Assembly (NCBI RefSeq): GCF_002015045.1
Contig: NZ_MUXX01000013.1
Coordinates: forward strand, 1-63,266
DNA from: Haemophilus paraphrohaemolyticus
GTDB taxonomy: Bacteria > Pseudomonadota > Gammaproteobacteria > Enterobacterales > Pasteurellaceae
DNA length: 63,266 nucleotides
Reading direction: 5' to 3'
Shown: one piece after another, positions 39,745-49,117 of the stretch
Numbering within the stretch: position 1 is the first letter of the stretch
How the letters are laid out: each line of letters begins with the position of its first letter
Translations under genes and position numbers: made by a program
Notes under the pieces: model-generated
What the model was told of the DNA's origin: nothing
The model's database searches: none
What the model saw: the letters and a program-made list of their open reading frames with translations, nothing else

Positions 39745-41520
39745 ATGATGCGTACAAACTATTGTGGCGAATTAAACCGTAGCCACGTTGGACAAAATGT
39801 AACTTTAAGTGGCTGGGTACACCGTGTGCGTAACCTTGGTCGTTTTATCTTTATGCAAATCCGCGACCGTGAAGGCGTGGTGCAAGTGTTCTTCGATGAG
39901 AAAGATGAAACATTATTTAAAGTGGCATCAAGCCTGCGTGCAGAAGCGTGCGTGCAAATTCAAGGTGAAGTGATTGCACGTGATGAATCGCAAATCAATA
40001 AGGATATGGCAACGGGCGAAATCGAAGTGTTAGTGAAAAATGTGTTGGTTTATAACAATGCTGATGTGCTGCCTCTCGACTTCAACCAAAACAACACCGA
40101 AGAGCAACGCTTAAAATATCGCTACTTAGATTTACGCCGTCCTGAAATGGCGGAAAAACTTAAAACTCGTGCGAAAATTACCAGCTTTGTACGTCGCTTT
40201 ATGGATGAACACGGTTTCTTAGACATCGAAACTCCAATGCTTACCAAAGCAACGCCAGAAGGGGCTCGTGACTATTTAGTGCCAAGCCGTGTGCATAAAG
40301 GCAAATTCTATGCGTTGCCGCAATCTCCACAGCTTTTCAAACAGTTGCTGATGATGTCAGGCTTCGACCGTTACTATCAAATCGTGAAATGCTTCCGCGA
40401 TGAAGATTTGCGTGCCGACCGCCAACCTGAATTTACCCAAATCGATGTGGAAACCTCATTCTTAACTGCAGAAGAAGTGCGTGCCATTATGGAAGAGATG
40501 ATCCACGGTTTATGGTTAGATCGCTTAAATGTGGATTTAGGCAAATTCCCAATGATGACGTGGCATGAAGCAATGAATCGCTTTGGTTCAGACAAGCCAG
40601 ATTTGCGTAACCTGTTAGAATTAGTTGATGTCGCAGATATTTTAAAAGATGTTGAATTCAAAGTATTCCACGAGCCAGCGAACTCACCAGATGGTCGTGT
40701 AACGGTGTTACGCGTGCCAAACGGAGCAACTTTAACCCGTAAACAAATTGATGAATACACGCAATTTGTCGGCATTTATGGTGCGAAAGGCTTAGCGTGG
40801 GCGAAAATTAACGATGTGAACGCAGGCTTAGAAGGCGTGCAAAGCCCTGTGGCAAAATTCTTAAATGAAGAAGTCATCAAAGCGTTAATTGCCCGCACCA
40901 ACGCTCAAACGGGCGATATTTTATTCTTCGGTGCAGACAAATGGCAGGTGGTAACCGACTCAATGGGTGCATTACGCTTAAAAGTGGGTCGTGACTTAAA
41001 CTTAACTGATTTAAGTGCATGGAAACCGTTATGGGTTATCGACTTCCCAATGTTTGAACGTGATGAAGAGGGCGGCCTTTCAGCAATGCACCACCCATTC
41101 ACTTCACCAAAAGGCTTAACTCCTGAAGAATTAGCAGCAAATCCTGTGAATGCAGTAGCGAACGCTTACGATATGGTAATCAACGGCTATGAAGTAGGCG
41201 GTGGTTCAGTACGTATTTTTGACCCGAAAATGCAGCAAACCGTGTTCAACATTTTAGGTATTAACGAACAAGAACAACAAGAAAAATTCGGTTTCTTGCT
41301 CGATGCATTAAAATTCGGCACACCACCACACGCAGGTTTAGCATTCGGTTTAGACCGCTTGACAATGCTTATCACTGGTACAGAAAACATCCGTGATGTG
41401 ATTGCCTTCCCGAAAACCACCGCAGCAGCATGTTTAATGACAGAAGCCCCAAGCTATGCAAATCCACAAGCGTTGGAAGAATTAGCTATTGCGGTGAAAG
41501 CGGTAGAAAAAGCGGAATAA
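39745..41520 (+). CDS. aspS: Aspartyl-tRNA synthetase
   Basis: A class IIb synthetase charging tRNA-Asp. It has 591 residues: an N-terminal OB-fold anticodon domain (to ~105), the catalytic core with [18 protein letters not shown] and [18 protein letters not shown] (motif 2), a bacterial GAD insertion domain (~285-420), and motif 3 GLAFGLDRL near residue 532. The start [11 protein letters not shown] fits the family; AAGGACA lies 7-8 bases upstream. A TATAAT-like box at 39681 suits the promoter. Confidence 0.97.
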   Translation: MMRTNYCGELNRSHVGQNVTLSGWVHRVRNLGRFIFMQIRDREGVVQVFFDEKDETLFKVASSLRAEACVQIQGEVIARDESQINKDMATGEIEVLVKNVLVYNNADVLPLDFNQNNTEEQRLKYRYLDLRRPEMAEKLKTRAKITSFVRRFMDEHGFLDIETPMLTKATPEGARDYLVPSRVHKGKFYALPQSPQLFKQLLMMSGFDRYYQIVKCFRDEDLRADRQPEFTQIDVETSFLTAEEVRAIMEEMIHGLWLDRLNVDLGKFPMMTWHEAMNRFGSDKPDLRNLLELVDVADILKDVEFKVFHEPANSPDGRVTVLRVPNGATLTRKQIDEYTQFVGIYGAKGLAWAKINDVNAGLEGVQSPVAKFLNEEVIKALIARTNAQTGDILFFGADKWQVVTDSMGALRLKVGRDLNLTDLSAWKPLWVIDFPMFERDEEGGLSAMHHPFTSPKGLTPEELAANPVNAVANAYDMVINGYEVGGGSVRIFDPKMQQTVFNILGINEQEQQEKFGFLLDALKFGTPPHAGLAFGLDRLTMLITGTENIRDVIAFPKTTAAACLMTEAPSYANPQALEELAIAVKAVEKAE

Positions 41521-41538
41521 TTTGCGAATTGAAAACAA

Positions 41539-41570
41539 ACAATGCGATCAGAAATGATCGCATTTTTATT
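41539..41570 (+). terminator. Terminator of aspS
   Basis: Perfect 10-bp stem AATGCGATCA / TGATCGCATT with GAAA tetraloop and T-rich tail. Confidence 0.9.
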
Positions 41571-41647
41571 TATACAACCGCCCGCTGAATCTCCACCTCC
41601 GCAATCGAAATGACCACAGTAGGGAAAAGAAAAATCGTATCATAGCA

Positions 41648-41878
41648 AAGAAAGTTACCATCACCGCCAAGTTGCCGGATAAAATCACTGGTGCTATAGT
41701 ACAGGCACAACGCTTATTTGGCGATCCTGATTATATGCTACACATCGTCACAGAAAACCTTAACCCCCTCCATAAACTCTACTACAAACGGCTTGTTGCC
41801 TTACCACACGTTTTGCGATTAAATTCGACTTTGGTGATGAAGGAAATTGTGAAGAAAGGATTGCCGATTAAAGGCTAA
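41648..41878 (+). pseudogene. Decapitated Lrp/AsnC-family regulator
   Basis: Only the C-terminal half of the RAM ligand domain remains: KKVTITAKLPDKITG, LFGDPDYMLHIVTENL, then LVALPHVLRLNSTLVMKEIV. This is the family's G-D-x-D-Y-x-L pattern. The helix-turn-helix half is missing; no start codon other than a TTG at 41672 is available. It sits between the aspS terminator and the TonB/binding-protein pair, at the left edge of the stretch with Haemophilus-type uptake sequences, so the break may be a recombination joint. Confidence 0.65.
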
Positions 41879-41897
41879 GGTTGCTATTTCTAGTAGA

Positions 41898-42689
41898 TTA
41901 ATTTCCATGGCTTTGCTTATAAATCATGCTCGCGCCTTGCCACACGCCGTGATCAAAGCAATAAGTATATTTCATTGGAATACGAAAGTGCGGTCGATTT
42001 TTAAAAAGATTTTGCAAAAGCGGATGTTTAAGCAATTCCGCTTGCTCGTTGTAACTTTGTTGGTCGCTGATTTCAATCAACACGTTGGGTTCAGCTCGTA
42101 ACACTTTTTCAAGAGAAAAATTTTGTGCCGTAAGCGGTGTTTTTAGCGGGCTTAAGCCTAGCAAGTTAAGTAAAGTAGGGTACTGTGGCGTATAAGTTTC
42201 TACAATGCCCGTATCTGAAAGTATCAATGTGTCGGTGAGTGATAGATTGAGGCGAGAATCTTGTAATTTAAGTTTATCGATTAAAGCGTTCGCATGCGTT
42301 TCGTTATCCGTGAGTTTGCCCAAGTGCAATATTAGCCCAAATAATTCTTCTGCCGTTTGTGGCGTGTCATTAATTGGCTCAATTTTTGCCCCGAGTTTTT
42401 TTAAATCTGCTACAAGTTGTGGATAAAAGGTTTCATTGATCAGAAACGTTTTATCGAGATAGGGCAATAATGCAGTGAGTTGTGGCTCAAGTGTTGGCTT
42501 ATTCACATTGAGTTTATCCAACATCATCAAGGGATTTTTAGAATAAGGCGACTGTGCAGCAATTTGCTCAGGACGCGCAATTTCCGACAAAAGACGATCG
42601 CTACAAAGCGTGAGCGAGACAAATTGCTCCGACGCATGCGAAGTCAAGGGCAAGAAAAGTGCGGTTAAAATCAAACGAGTTTTTTGCAT
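41898..42689 (-). CDS. Periplasmic substrate-binding protein, BtuF/FecB type
   Basis: A 263-residue class III periplasmic binding protein, normally handing cobalamin, haem or a siderophore to an ABC importer. The signal peptide is MQKTRLILTALFLPLTSHA. Family features are the N-terminal FVSLTLCSDRLLSEIARPEQI and the repeated lobes after a long helix near residue 120. It follows the TonB receptor gene with a 73-bp gap on the same strand. The permease and ATPase genes expected beside it are absent; downstream lies the Lrp relic. Two exact Hin-type uptake cores are inside the gene (41986, 42657). The ligand is not certain; pairing with a BtuB-like receptor favours cobalamin. Confidence 0.75.
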   Translation of the reverse strand: MQKTRLILTALFLPLTSHASEQFVSLTLCSDRLLSEIARPEQIAAQSPYSKNPLMMLDKLNVNKPTLEPQLTALLPYLDKTFLINETFYPQLVADLKKLGAKIEPINDTPQTAEELFGLILHLGKLTDNETHANALIDKLKLQDSRLNLSLTDTLILSDTGIVETYTPQYPTLLNLLGLSPLKTPLTAQNFSLEKVLRAEPNVLIEISDQQSYNEQAELLKHPLLQNLFKNRPHFRIPMKYTYCFDHGVWQGASMIYKQSHGN

Positions 42690-42691
42690 AT

Positions 42692-42712
42692 AGATAATGA
42701 TACGCTACGCCA
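42692..42712. promoter_or_regulatory. Possible Fur-like half site before the binding-protein gene
   Basis: AGATAATGATACGC includes GATAATGATA, the first ten bases of the Fur consensus, but the other half is poor (about 12 of 19 overall). It lies directly before the binding-protein start, a poor place for an operator. Weak evidence. Confidence 0.2.
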
Positions 42713-42722
42713 TCAATAATGT

Positions 42723-42748
42723 AAAAAGGCGTGCTAAGCACGCCCTTA
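42723..42748 (-). terminator. Hairpin between receptor and binding-protein genes
   Basis: GGCGTGCTAAGCACGCC, a compact GC-rich palindrome with A-run on the left, i.e. T-run for minus-strand transcripts. It may attenuate transcription into the downstream binding-protein gene. Confidence 0.6.
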
Positions 42749-42762
42749 TAGGTGGATAATAA

Positions 42763-44703
42763 TTAGAACGATCCTTTCAACCCAACGTAAACGTTGCGAC
42801 CGTCTTGGCCGTAGCCTACAATATTTTCGTATTTTTTGTTGAATACGTTGTTAAGATTGGCATAAATCGTCAAGCTATCCGCCACTTTGTAGTTTACGCC
42901 TAAGTTTGCCAAGGTGTAGGATGGCATTTTGAAATCGCCGGAATCAAGGCGTTTACCTACATAAGAAACATTCACATCAGAACCTAATTTTTCCGTGATT
43001 TGATAAGTTAAACCAAGGTTTCCTGTGTGTTTTGGGCGACGAACATAATTTAAACCATATTTATCATTTTCAGATTTAATATAGGTGTAAGTATAGTTCG
43101 CGTAACCTGATAGAGACTCAGAAAATTTGCCATTATAAGATATTTCGACACCTTTAATTTTAGTTTTTCCATCACGATTGACAGAACGATAAAGCGTGTA
43201 AGTATTATTTAAAGGTATTGCATCAAGAAAATTATCTACATTACGAGCAAAAAGTGTAGTATCAAGACTATGACGTTTATCATTGCTTTCTACTAATAAT
43301 CCTAATTCACCGCCTAAGCTTTTTTCTGGTTTTAAATTTGGGTTTGCAGCCCAACTGGTAGAATTACCCCATCCATAAACATCAATAAATGTTGGATTGT
43401 GGATTGCTTTACCAATACTTACGTGTGCTTTTAAATTTTGTGATAAACGATAAGCTCCAGCAAGGCGAGCCGTGAATGCATTTTCAAATAAGCTGTTATC
43501 TGTATAACGACCGCTGACAGAAAGACTGTGGTCGGCTTCGGTAAATAAACGGTACTCTGCGGCAACACTTTTCTCTGTTAATTTTTTCTCAGCAAAATTG
43601 TAAGCAGAAGCAATATATTTCGTATTTTGATAATCCGCTAATACGCTGAAGGCTTGTTTTATTTCGCCTTCTCGGTCAAAGTTAATGTCTAATTGATAGT
43701 TAGTATTGAGTTTTTTGCTATCATATTCCGTTTTGCCCACGGAAGGGGATGGGTAAGAATTATATTGTGTAGTGTTATTATCAGTTTTAATATGACTAAT
43801 AGTCGCTTTATGTACAAACAACTCATCTGCACTACCTAGGTAACCACTTAATTTATATCTGGTTTCACGAATGCGAGTATTATCATCAAATTTTAATTCA
43901 TCTACTGCACTATTATCAAAATGTAAGGTTTGAGAAGAGTGAGAAACAAGGAAGTCTACTCCTTTTTTGCTATCATCAAAACCTAAGCGAATTGAGGTAT
44001 TATCTTTGTGAAAACCGTCTTTTTCGTTTGCTGGCACGTTAGTGGATTTTGCACCTGAGATACTTGTGTAATTAAATACATTTTTACTACGGGCAGATAT
44101 ACCAGTCGTACGGTGGCTATCTCCGTGAAGAGCATAATAGAAACCATTTTGCTGACCAGATACAGTGACAGACCCATCTCGTGTACGGTGAGAGCCTGTA
44201 CCAAAGTCAAAATCTACGTTAAATGGTTTGTCTTTGTATAATCCACTTTTTGTGGTGATATAAACTACACCACCCATAGCATCACTGCCCCAGAGTGCAG
44301 ATTGTTCGCCACGTAACACTTCGATTTGTTCAATGTTGCTTAATGGTAAACCACCAAAATTAAAATTAGTATCAACAGGATTGACTCGAATGCCATCGAT
44401 AATCACAGCTGTATGTTTTGAGTTTGCACCTCGTAAGAAAAGGCTTGTTGCTGCACCACGCCCTCCACTGATTCCCATTGCCACACCTGGCACAGTTTTC
44501 AATACATCACTCACATAAGTCGCATTACGCTGTGCAAAATCTTTTTCTGTTAATACGGTGACTGATGATGCAGTTTGATCTTGGTTTACAGGCGTGGCGT
44601 AAGCCGAATACACATTGATCGGTTCAAGCTCGGTTTTGGTTTCAGCTTGTACAAAAGCAGATGCACTCAATAAAAGTGCGGCAGTAATTAAGTTAGTTTT
44701 CAT
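42763..44703 (-). CDS. TonB-dependent receptor, BtuB-like
   Basis: A 22-stranded outer-membrane receptor energised by TonB. From the ATG at 44703 it has 646 residues, with signal peptide KTNLITAALLLSASAFVQA. The TonB box region and plug follow: VTVLTEKDFAQRNATYVSDV, RGANSKHTAVIIDGIRVNP, LRGEQSALWGSDAMGGVVYI. The barrel ends in VYVGLKGSF with a terminal aromatic. Length and plug sequence resemble the vitamin B12 receptor BtuB (~610 residues). The neighbour is a BtuF-type binding protein. No cobalamin riboswitch fits in the 118 bp before the gene, so the substrate remains an inference. Confidence 0.82.
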   Translation of the reverse strand: MKTNLITAALLLSASAFVQAETKTELEPINVYSAYATPVNQDQTASSVTVLTEKDFAQRNATYVSDVLKTVPGVAMGISGGRGAATSLFLRGANSKHTAVIIDGIRVNPVDTNFNFGGLPLSNIEQIEVLRGEQSALWGSDAMGGVVYITTKSGLYKDKPFNVDFDFGTGSHRTRDGSVTVSGQQNGFYYALHGDSHRTTGISARSKNVFNYTSISGAKSTNVPANEKDGFHKDNTSIRLGFDDSKKGVDFLVSHSSQTLHFDNSAVDELKFDDNTRIRETRYKLSGYLGSADELFVHKATISHIKTDNNTTQYNSYPSPSVGKTEYDSKKLNTNYQLDINFDREGEIKQAFSVLADYQNTKYIASAYNFAEKKLTEKSVAAEYRLFTEADHSLSVSGRYTDNSLFENAFTARLAGAYRLSQNLKAHVSIGKAIHNPTFIDVYGWGNSTSWAANPNLKPEKSLGGELGLLVESNDKRHSLDTTLFARNVDNFLDAIPLNNTYTLYRSVNRDGKTKIKGVEISYNGKFSESLSGYANYTYTYIKSENDKYGLNYVRRPKHTGNLGLTYQITEKLGSDVNVSYVGKRLDSGDFKMPSYTLANLGVNYKVADSLTIYANLNNVFNKKYENIVGYGQDGRNVYVGLKGSF

Positions 44704-44901
44704 TAAGTTGGTTCCTCTTTTTAAAAAGTGCGCTATTTTGGCACAATAGACATTCATTTCCTAGTTGAGAATTTTCATTTACTTTAAAAATTCTGTTCAT
44801 TTTGTAAAAAAATTCGTTTTTTGACCGCACTTTTTCGCCTTTATCCGCCTTGCGCTTTCAAGTATAATGCGGACATTTTTAATCACATTAGATCAACGAT
44901 T

Positions 44902-45810
44902 ATGAGCACAAAATTTAACGTAAAAACATTCCAAGGTATGATTTTAGCCCTGCAAGAATATTGGGCAAACCAAGGCTGCACCATTGTGCAACCTTTTGAT
45001 ATGGAAGTGGGCGCAGGTACTTCTCACCCAATGACTGCATTACGCGCATTAGGCCCAGAGCCGATGGCATTTGCTTATGTGCAACCTTCACGTCGCCCGA
45101 CCGATGGTCGTTATGGCGAAAACCCAAACCGTTTACAACATTACTATCAATTCCAAGTGGTAATCAAACCTTCTCCAGATAACATTCAAGAACTCTATTT
45201 AGGTTCACTTGAAATGCTCGGTTTCGACCCGACCAAAAACGATATCCGTTTTGTGGAAGATAACTGGGAAAACCCAACCTTAGGGGCTTGGGGTTTAGGC
45301 TGGGAAGTGTGGCTAAACGGTATGGAAGTGACTCAGTTTACCTATTTCCAACAAGTGGGCGGCTTAGAATGTAAACCTGTAACTGGCGAAGTGACTTACG
45401 GTTTAGAACGTTTAGCCATGTACATCCAAGGCGTAGATTCTGTTTATGACTTAGTTTGGTCTGATGGTCCATTAGGCAAAACCACTTATGGCGATGTTTT
45501 CCATCAAAATGAAGTTGAGCAATCAACCTATAACTTTGAACACGCAAACACAGATTTCTTATTCTACTGCTTCGATCAATACGAAAAAGAAGCACAAGAG
45601 TTATTAGCCTTAGAAAAACCGTTACCATTGCCAGCTTATGAACGTATTTTGAAAGCAGCACACAGCTTCAACTTGTTAGATGCACGTAAAGCAATTTCGG
45701 TCACCGAACGTCAACGCTATATTTTACGCATTCGTGCCTTAACTAAAGGCATGGCGGAAGCCTACTATGCAAGCCGTGAAGCCTTAGGTTTCCCTGGTTG
45801 TAAAAAATAG
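44902..45810 (+). CDS. glyQ: Glycyl-tRNA synthetase alpha subunit
   Basis: GlyQ is the catalytic class II subunit of the bacterial alpha2beta2 glycyl-tRNA synthetase. The ATG at 44902 gives 302 residues (E. coli 303), starting [18 protein letters not shown]. Conserved stretches are [34 protein letters not shown] (motif 2) and [11 protein letters not shown] (motif 3). A Hin-type uptake core lies in the promoter region at 44824. Unusually, seven genes separate it from glyS. Confidence 0.96.
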   Translation: MSTKFNVKTFQGMILALQEYWANQGCTIVQPFDMEVGAGTSHPMTALRALGPEPMAFAYVQPSRRPTDGRYGENPNRLQHYYQFQVVIKPSPDNIQELYLGSLEMLGFDPTKNDIRFVEDNWENPTLGAWGLGWEVWLNGMEVTQFTYFQQVGGLECKPVTGEVTYGLERLAMYIQGVDSVYDLVWSDGPLGKTTYGDVFHQNEVEQSTYNFEHANTDFLFYCFDQYEKEAQELLALEKPLPLPAYERILKAAHSFNLLDARKAISVTERQRYILRIRALTKGMAEAYYASREALGFPGCKK

Positions 45811-45863
45811 GCAAAAAAACAACCGCACTTTAAGCATTAACACAACGATATAAGGAGATGATC

Positions 45864-46514
45864 ATGAAGGATTTTCAATACCCAGATGATATCTACACGG
45901 AAGCAGAAACAGATTCTAATACACTTGCGAATTTAGGTCCATTGGTAAAATTAGCAGGGGTTTGGGAAGGTAAGCGTGGTGTAGATATCAACCCGAAAGC
46001 AGAAGGACCAGAAAAAGATCCTTATATCGAACGTTACGAAGCCCATCCAACGGATGCGCAAACCAATGGTCCGCAACTCTATTATGGATTACGCTATCAC
46101 ACCCATATTGTACAACCAGGCGAAGTGGAGATGTTCCACGATCAAGTGGGCTATTGGTTATGGGAGCCTGAAACAGGCAATATTTTATTAACAGGTAGCA
46201 TTCCACGTGGCCAAACGTTTATTGCTGTTGGTAATGCACCGGCTGATGCGAAAGAGTTTACGGTAAAAGCAGTACGTGGTTCACTAACAAACGGTATTAT
46301 TTCGAATCCGTTCTTAGAGCGTTCATTTACAACGGAAAGTTTTGAAATGACGGTAAAATTCCATGATGATGGCTCTTGGTCATATGATCAAACTACAACT
46401 ATGATTATCCCGAATTATGATGCGCCGTTTGAACATCGCGATCGTAACCGCTTAACCAAAATTGGCGAACCGAAATTGAACCCAACTGCGGCAGCAGAAC
46501 AGGAAGGTGAATAA
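45864..46514 (+). CDS. Nitrobindin-like haem-binding beta-barrel protein
   Basis: A 216-residue cytosolic protein resembling the FABP-like / THAP4-type haem-binding barrel family (nitrobindins, formerly DUF1794). Visible marks are LAGVWEGKRGVD near residue 28, then YERYEAHP-like and TNGPQLYYGLRYHTHI, VGYWLWEPETGNILLTG, and IPRGQTFIAVGNA. Nitrobindins bind ferric haem and isomerise peroxynitrite or scavenge NO. Which histidine would bind haem here cannot be settled by eye. I chose the ATG at 45864 because AAGGAG sits 7 bases upstream, too close to the ATG at 45858. The next gene overlaps by one base. Confidence 0.65.
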   Translation: MKDFQYPDDIYTEAETDSNTLANLGPLVKLAGVWEGKRGVDINPKAEGPEKDPYIERYEAHPTDAQTNGPQLYYGLRYHTHIVQPGEVEMFHDQVGYWLWEPETGNILLTGSIPRGQTFIAVGNAPADAKEFTVKAVRGSLTNGIISNPFLERSFTTESFEMTVKFHDDGSWSYDQTTTMIIPNYDAPFEHRDRNRLTKIGEPKLNPTAAAEQEGE

Positions 46515-46771
46515 TGAAACCTATTCTTTATTATGCGGCAGATTGCCCTGATACTGCGCCATTTGTCGCGGAGTTAAAACGCTTGGGCGTGGATTATGAG
46601 TCAGTGGAAGTACTATCTTCCATCCCGAATTTGAAACAATGGTTACGCTTGCGTGATCGTCACGCCGCATTTGATGATGCAAAAGCACAAGGCTATGCGG
46701 GCTTTCCGGCGTTATTGTTAGATGATGATCGTGTTATTTTAGATGAATCTAAATTAAAAGAGATTTTCTAA
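46514..46771 (+). CDS. Glutaredoxin-like protein
   Basis: An 85-residue thioredoxin-fold protein. The N-terminal strand KPILYYAADCPDTAPFV contains a monothiol active site CPDT, and GFPALLLDDDRVILDE contains the cis-proline and second strand. This is the pattern of glutaredoxin-related proteins, but with a single cysteine, so it may act as a monothiol reductase or a cofactor carrier. Its start codon overlaps the stop of the nitrobindin-like gene (TAATGA), indicating translational coupling and a shared task. Confidence 0.75.
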   Translation: MKPILYYAADCPDTAPFVAELKRLGVDYESVEVLSSIPNLKQWLRLRDRHAAFDDAKAQGYAGFPALLLDDDRVILDESKLKEIF

Positions 46772-46775
46772 AGTG

Positions 46776-47153
46776 ATGAAAAAAATGTTAGCTCTTGCAA
46801 CTTCTGCTATGATTTTGACCGCTTGTAGTAATGCGCAACCGCAAGCTGAAATGCTAACTGTGGGCGGTCAAACCGATGCTCACGGTTGCTTACCAAGTGC
46901 GGGGCAGTCTTATTCTTATTTGAGAAAAGCCTGTGTACAAGTGTTTGATGTAGCGGATATTAAGCTAGACGACCCCGCCAATAAAACCCAAGCGGTTTAC
47001 GGCATTCTTTCGGAAGATAAACAACAGGTTGAAGTGTTTGCTTCTGATTTGCCTGAAAACATGATTTTAGAGGTAGTTAAAGGCGGCTATGTCTCCAAAG
47101 ACGGTAAAGTGCGTTTAATGAAAACCAAGAAAAGTTGGAAGATTCGTAAGTAG
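46776..47153 (+). CDS. Lipoprotein of unknown function
   Basis: A 125-residue lipoprotein: signal MKKMLALATSAMILTAC with the lipobox LTAC, then about 108 mature residues. Two cysteines remain in the mature part (DAHGCLPSAGQSYSYLRKAC), 16 apart, and could form a disulfide. A basic tail KTKKSWKIRK closes it. I do not recognise a named family with confidence. It starts 4 bp after the glutaredoxin-like gene, preceded only by weak RBS sequence; a GTG three bases earlier is an alternative start. Confidence 0.75.
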   Translation: MKKMLALATSAMILTACSNAQPQAEMLTVGGQTDAHGCLPSAGQSYSYLRKACVQVFDVADIKLDDPANKTQAVYGILSEDKQQVEVFASDLPENMILEVVKGGYVSKDGKVRLMKTKKSWKIRK

Positions 47154-47198
47154 TTTCATTTCATAATAGAAGTAACAAGTAATCCTAAGGAGCTTACT

Positions 47199-47837
47199 AT
47201 GACAATTGAATTTAAAAATGGCGTTCCTACTTTCTTTGGGCAAGGACCTACGATTTGTTTGCGTGATCCCTTAGCTGCATTTTTAGGTGCAGCAGAAGGT
47301 GGTTTAATGACCTATTCTTATCAAGATGCAGTGAAACTGGCTGGTCATTCTTGCCCGACTGTTGCAGGAAGCTTTGTTGCGGTTATTCGAGGTTTAAAAG
47401 CGCTTTATGGTAATGACATGCCAGAGCGTGGCACTATTGAAGTATTGATGACAAAAGGTAGAGAAGAAGGTACAACAGGTGTGGTTGCCTCTATCGCAAC
47501 ATTACTTACAGGCGCAACAACGGAGATGGGTTTTGCTGGCATGGGTGTGGCTAAACGTTTTTCTCGCAGAAATTTATTGAGCTTCAATAATGAAACTGAT
47601 GCGACCTTCATCTTAAAACGTAAAGATAATCAAAGTGCGGTTAAATTAACCCTTAATTTAGATGAAGTAGCCCCATGGTCAGATGAAATCCGTGAGTTGC
47701 TGCCAAGAGCATTTAACAATCAATTAAAAGCAGATGAAATCACGCATTTCCAAAGCCTCTGGCAAGAACGGGTAAAACGCATTTTAGTGGATTGCGTGAA
47801 TGAAGAAAGATTGGTACTAGTAGAAAAATTAGATTAG
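47199..47837 (+). CDS. FmdE-like protein
   Basis: A 212-residue protein with the FmdE-type motif: YQDAVKLAGHSCPTVAGSF near residue 41, where a histidine and a cysteine two apart (H-x-C-P) should bind a metal. FmdE domains occur beside formylmethanofuran dehydrogenase and in bacterial proteins of unknown role. Further conserved-looking stretches are GRIEV-like MPERGTIEVLMT and GFAGMGVAKRFSR. Good RBS TAAGGAGCTTACT. It carries a Hin-type uptake core (47633). It follows the lipoprotein gene by 45 bp and precedes agp by 9 bp. Biochemical role unknown. Confidence 0.7.
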   Translation: MTIEFKNGVPTFFGQGPTICLRDPLAAFLGAAEGGLMTYSYQDAVKLAGHSCPTVAGSFVAVIRGLKALYGNDMPERGTIEVLMTKGREEGTTGVVASIATLLTGATTEMGFAGMGVAKRFSRRNLLSFNNETDATFILKRKDNQSAVKLTLNLDEVAPWSDEIRELLPRAFNNQLKADEITHFQSLWQERVKRILVDCVNEERLVLVEKLD

Positions 47838-47846
47838 GTCTCGAAT

Positions 47847-49112
47847 ATGAAAAAAATAATCCTAAAATTCACCGCACTTTTGCTTGGCTCAGCTTTAGCA
47901 AGTAGCGTGTTGGCAACAGAAAATGGCTCAAATTCCTCAAGTTCTGATTATGAATTAGAGAAAGTATTGATTTTTAGCCGACATGGGTTGCGTTCACCAG
48001 TGGAAAAAGATCCGCAAGAAATGGCGAAATATTCCCCTTATGAATGGGCGAAATGGGATGTGCCATCAGGTTATCTCACGGCAAAAGGTACAGTATTAGA
48101 AACCTACTTCGGACAATATTTAGGTCAATGGCTTGCGGATAAAGGGTTATTAACGACAGAACGTTGTGCATCGGGCGAAGGTATTTTCGCTTATGCGAAT
48201 GGTGTGCAACGCACCATTGCAACAGGGCAAGCGATTGTTTCTGGCGCATTTGCCGGCTGTAATGTTCAACTGCAACATCACGGTAAAATTGGTTCAGAAA
48301 AAGATCCAATTTTTAACACGCAGGCGCATAATCCAAGTCAAGCCTTGATTGAATCTGCAAAAAATAACGTTGATTTAACCGCTTTACAGCAAAAATTAGC
48401 GCCAAATTATGCGCTATTGAGTGAAATCATCGATTACAAAAACTCACCAAACTGCTTGCAAAAAGGCGAATGTGATTTAGGTAAAAAAGTCGGTGAATAC
48501 AGTATTAAAGACGGCAAGTCGGTCAAAATTACGGGTTCTATCAGCACAGGAAAGAAAATTGTCAGTGCATTATTACTCGCGCATTATGTGGGCAAGCCTG
48601 ATTCAGAAATCGCAAACGGGCGCGTGAATAGCCAAGAAAAATGGCGTGCAATTAACGAAATTAAAAACGAATATTACCGCACTTTATTTAAAAACAACGA
48701 AGCGTTGGCACAAAATGCCTCATATCCGTTATTGGCATTTATTCAGCAACAGCTAAATAGTGAGAACAAAATTAACTTATTGGTTGGACACGATTCTAAT
48801 ATCGTCGCTCTGCTTGCAGCACTAGGTGTTGAGCCTTACGAATTGAATGATTCATTAGAAAATATCCCAATCGGTGGCAAGTTACTATTTGAAGTGTGGA
48901 AGCACAAACCAAGTGGTAAGCTAAAATTTAAGTTGGATTATGTGTATCAAACCACTGAACAACTGATTAACATCACGCCATTAAGTTTAGCAACACCACC
49001 AAACCAAACAGCATTAACCCTCAAAGGCTGTGAAAAAGATGAAAAGGGCTTTTGTGATTACGAGCGTTTTCAACAGGTGTTGAGGGAGAGTATTGAAAAC
49101 GGTAAGAAGTAG
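47847..49112 (+). CDS. agp: Histidine acid phosphatase, glucose-1-phosphatase-like
   Basis: A periplasmic branch-2 histidine phosphatase, 421 residues, signal peptide ending near residue 23 (ASSVLA). The phosphate-accepting motif is IFSRHGLRSPVEKD (RHGxRxP) and the proton-donor motif is VGHDSNIVALL near residue 312. YANGVQRTIATGQA and KWDVPSGYLTAKG are typical of Agp of enterobacteria, which releases phosphate from glucose-1-phosphate and phytate. It is 9 bp after the FmdE-like gene. Two Hin-type uptake cores are inside. Confidence 0.85.
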   Translation: MKKIILKFTALLLGSALASSVLATENGSNSSSSDYELEKVLIFSRHGLRSPVEKDPQEMAKYSPYEWAKWDVPSGYLTAKGTVLETYFGQYLGQWLADKGLLTTERCASGEGIFAYANGVQRTIATGQAIVSGAFAGCNVQLQHHGKIGSEKDPIFNTQAHNPSQALIESAKNNVDLTALQQKLAPNYALLSEIIDYKNSPNCLQKGECDLGKKVGEYSIKDGKSVKITGSISTGKKIVSALLLAHYVGKPDSEIANGRVNSQEKWRAINEIKNEYYRTLFKNNEALAQNASYPLLAFIQQQLNSENKINLLVGHDSNIVALLAALGVEPYELNDSLENIPIGGKLLFEVWKHKPSGKLKFKLDYVYQTTEQLINITPLSLATPPNQTALTLKGCEKDEKGFCDYERFQQVLRESIENGKK

Positions 49113-49117
49113 CGTTC

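Noticed and set aside
44704..44820. Cobalamin riboswitch or Fur box before the TonB receptor
   Set aside because: The interval is too short for the riboswitch and no GATAATGATAATCATTATC-like palindrome is present.
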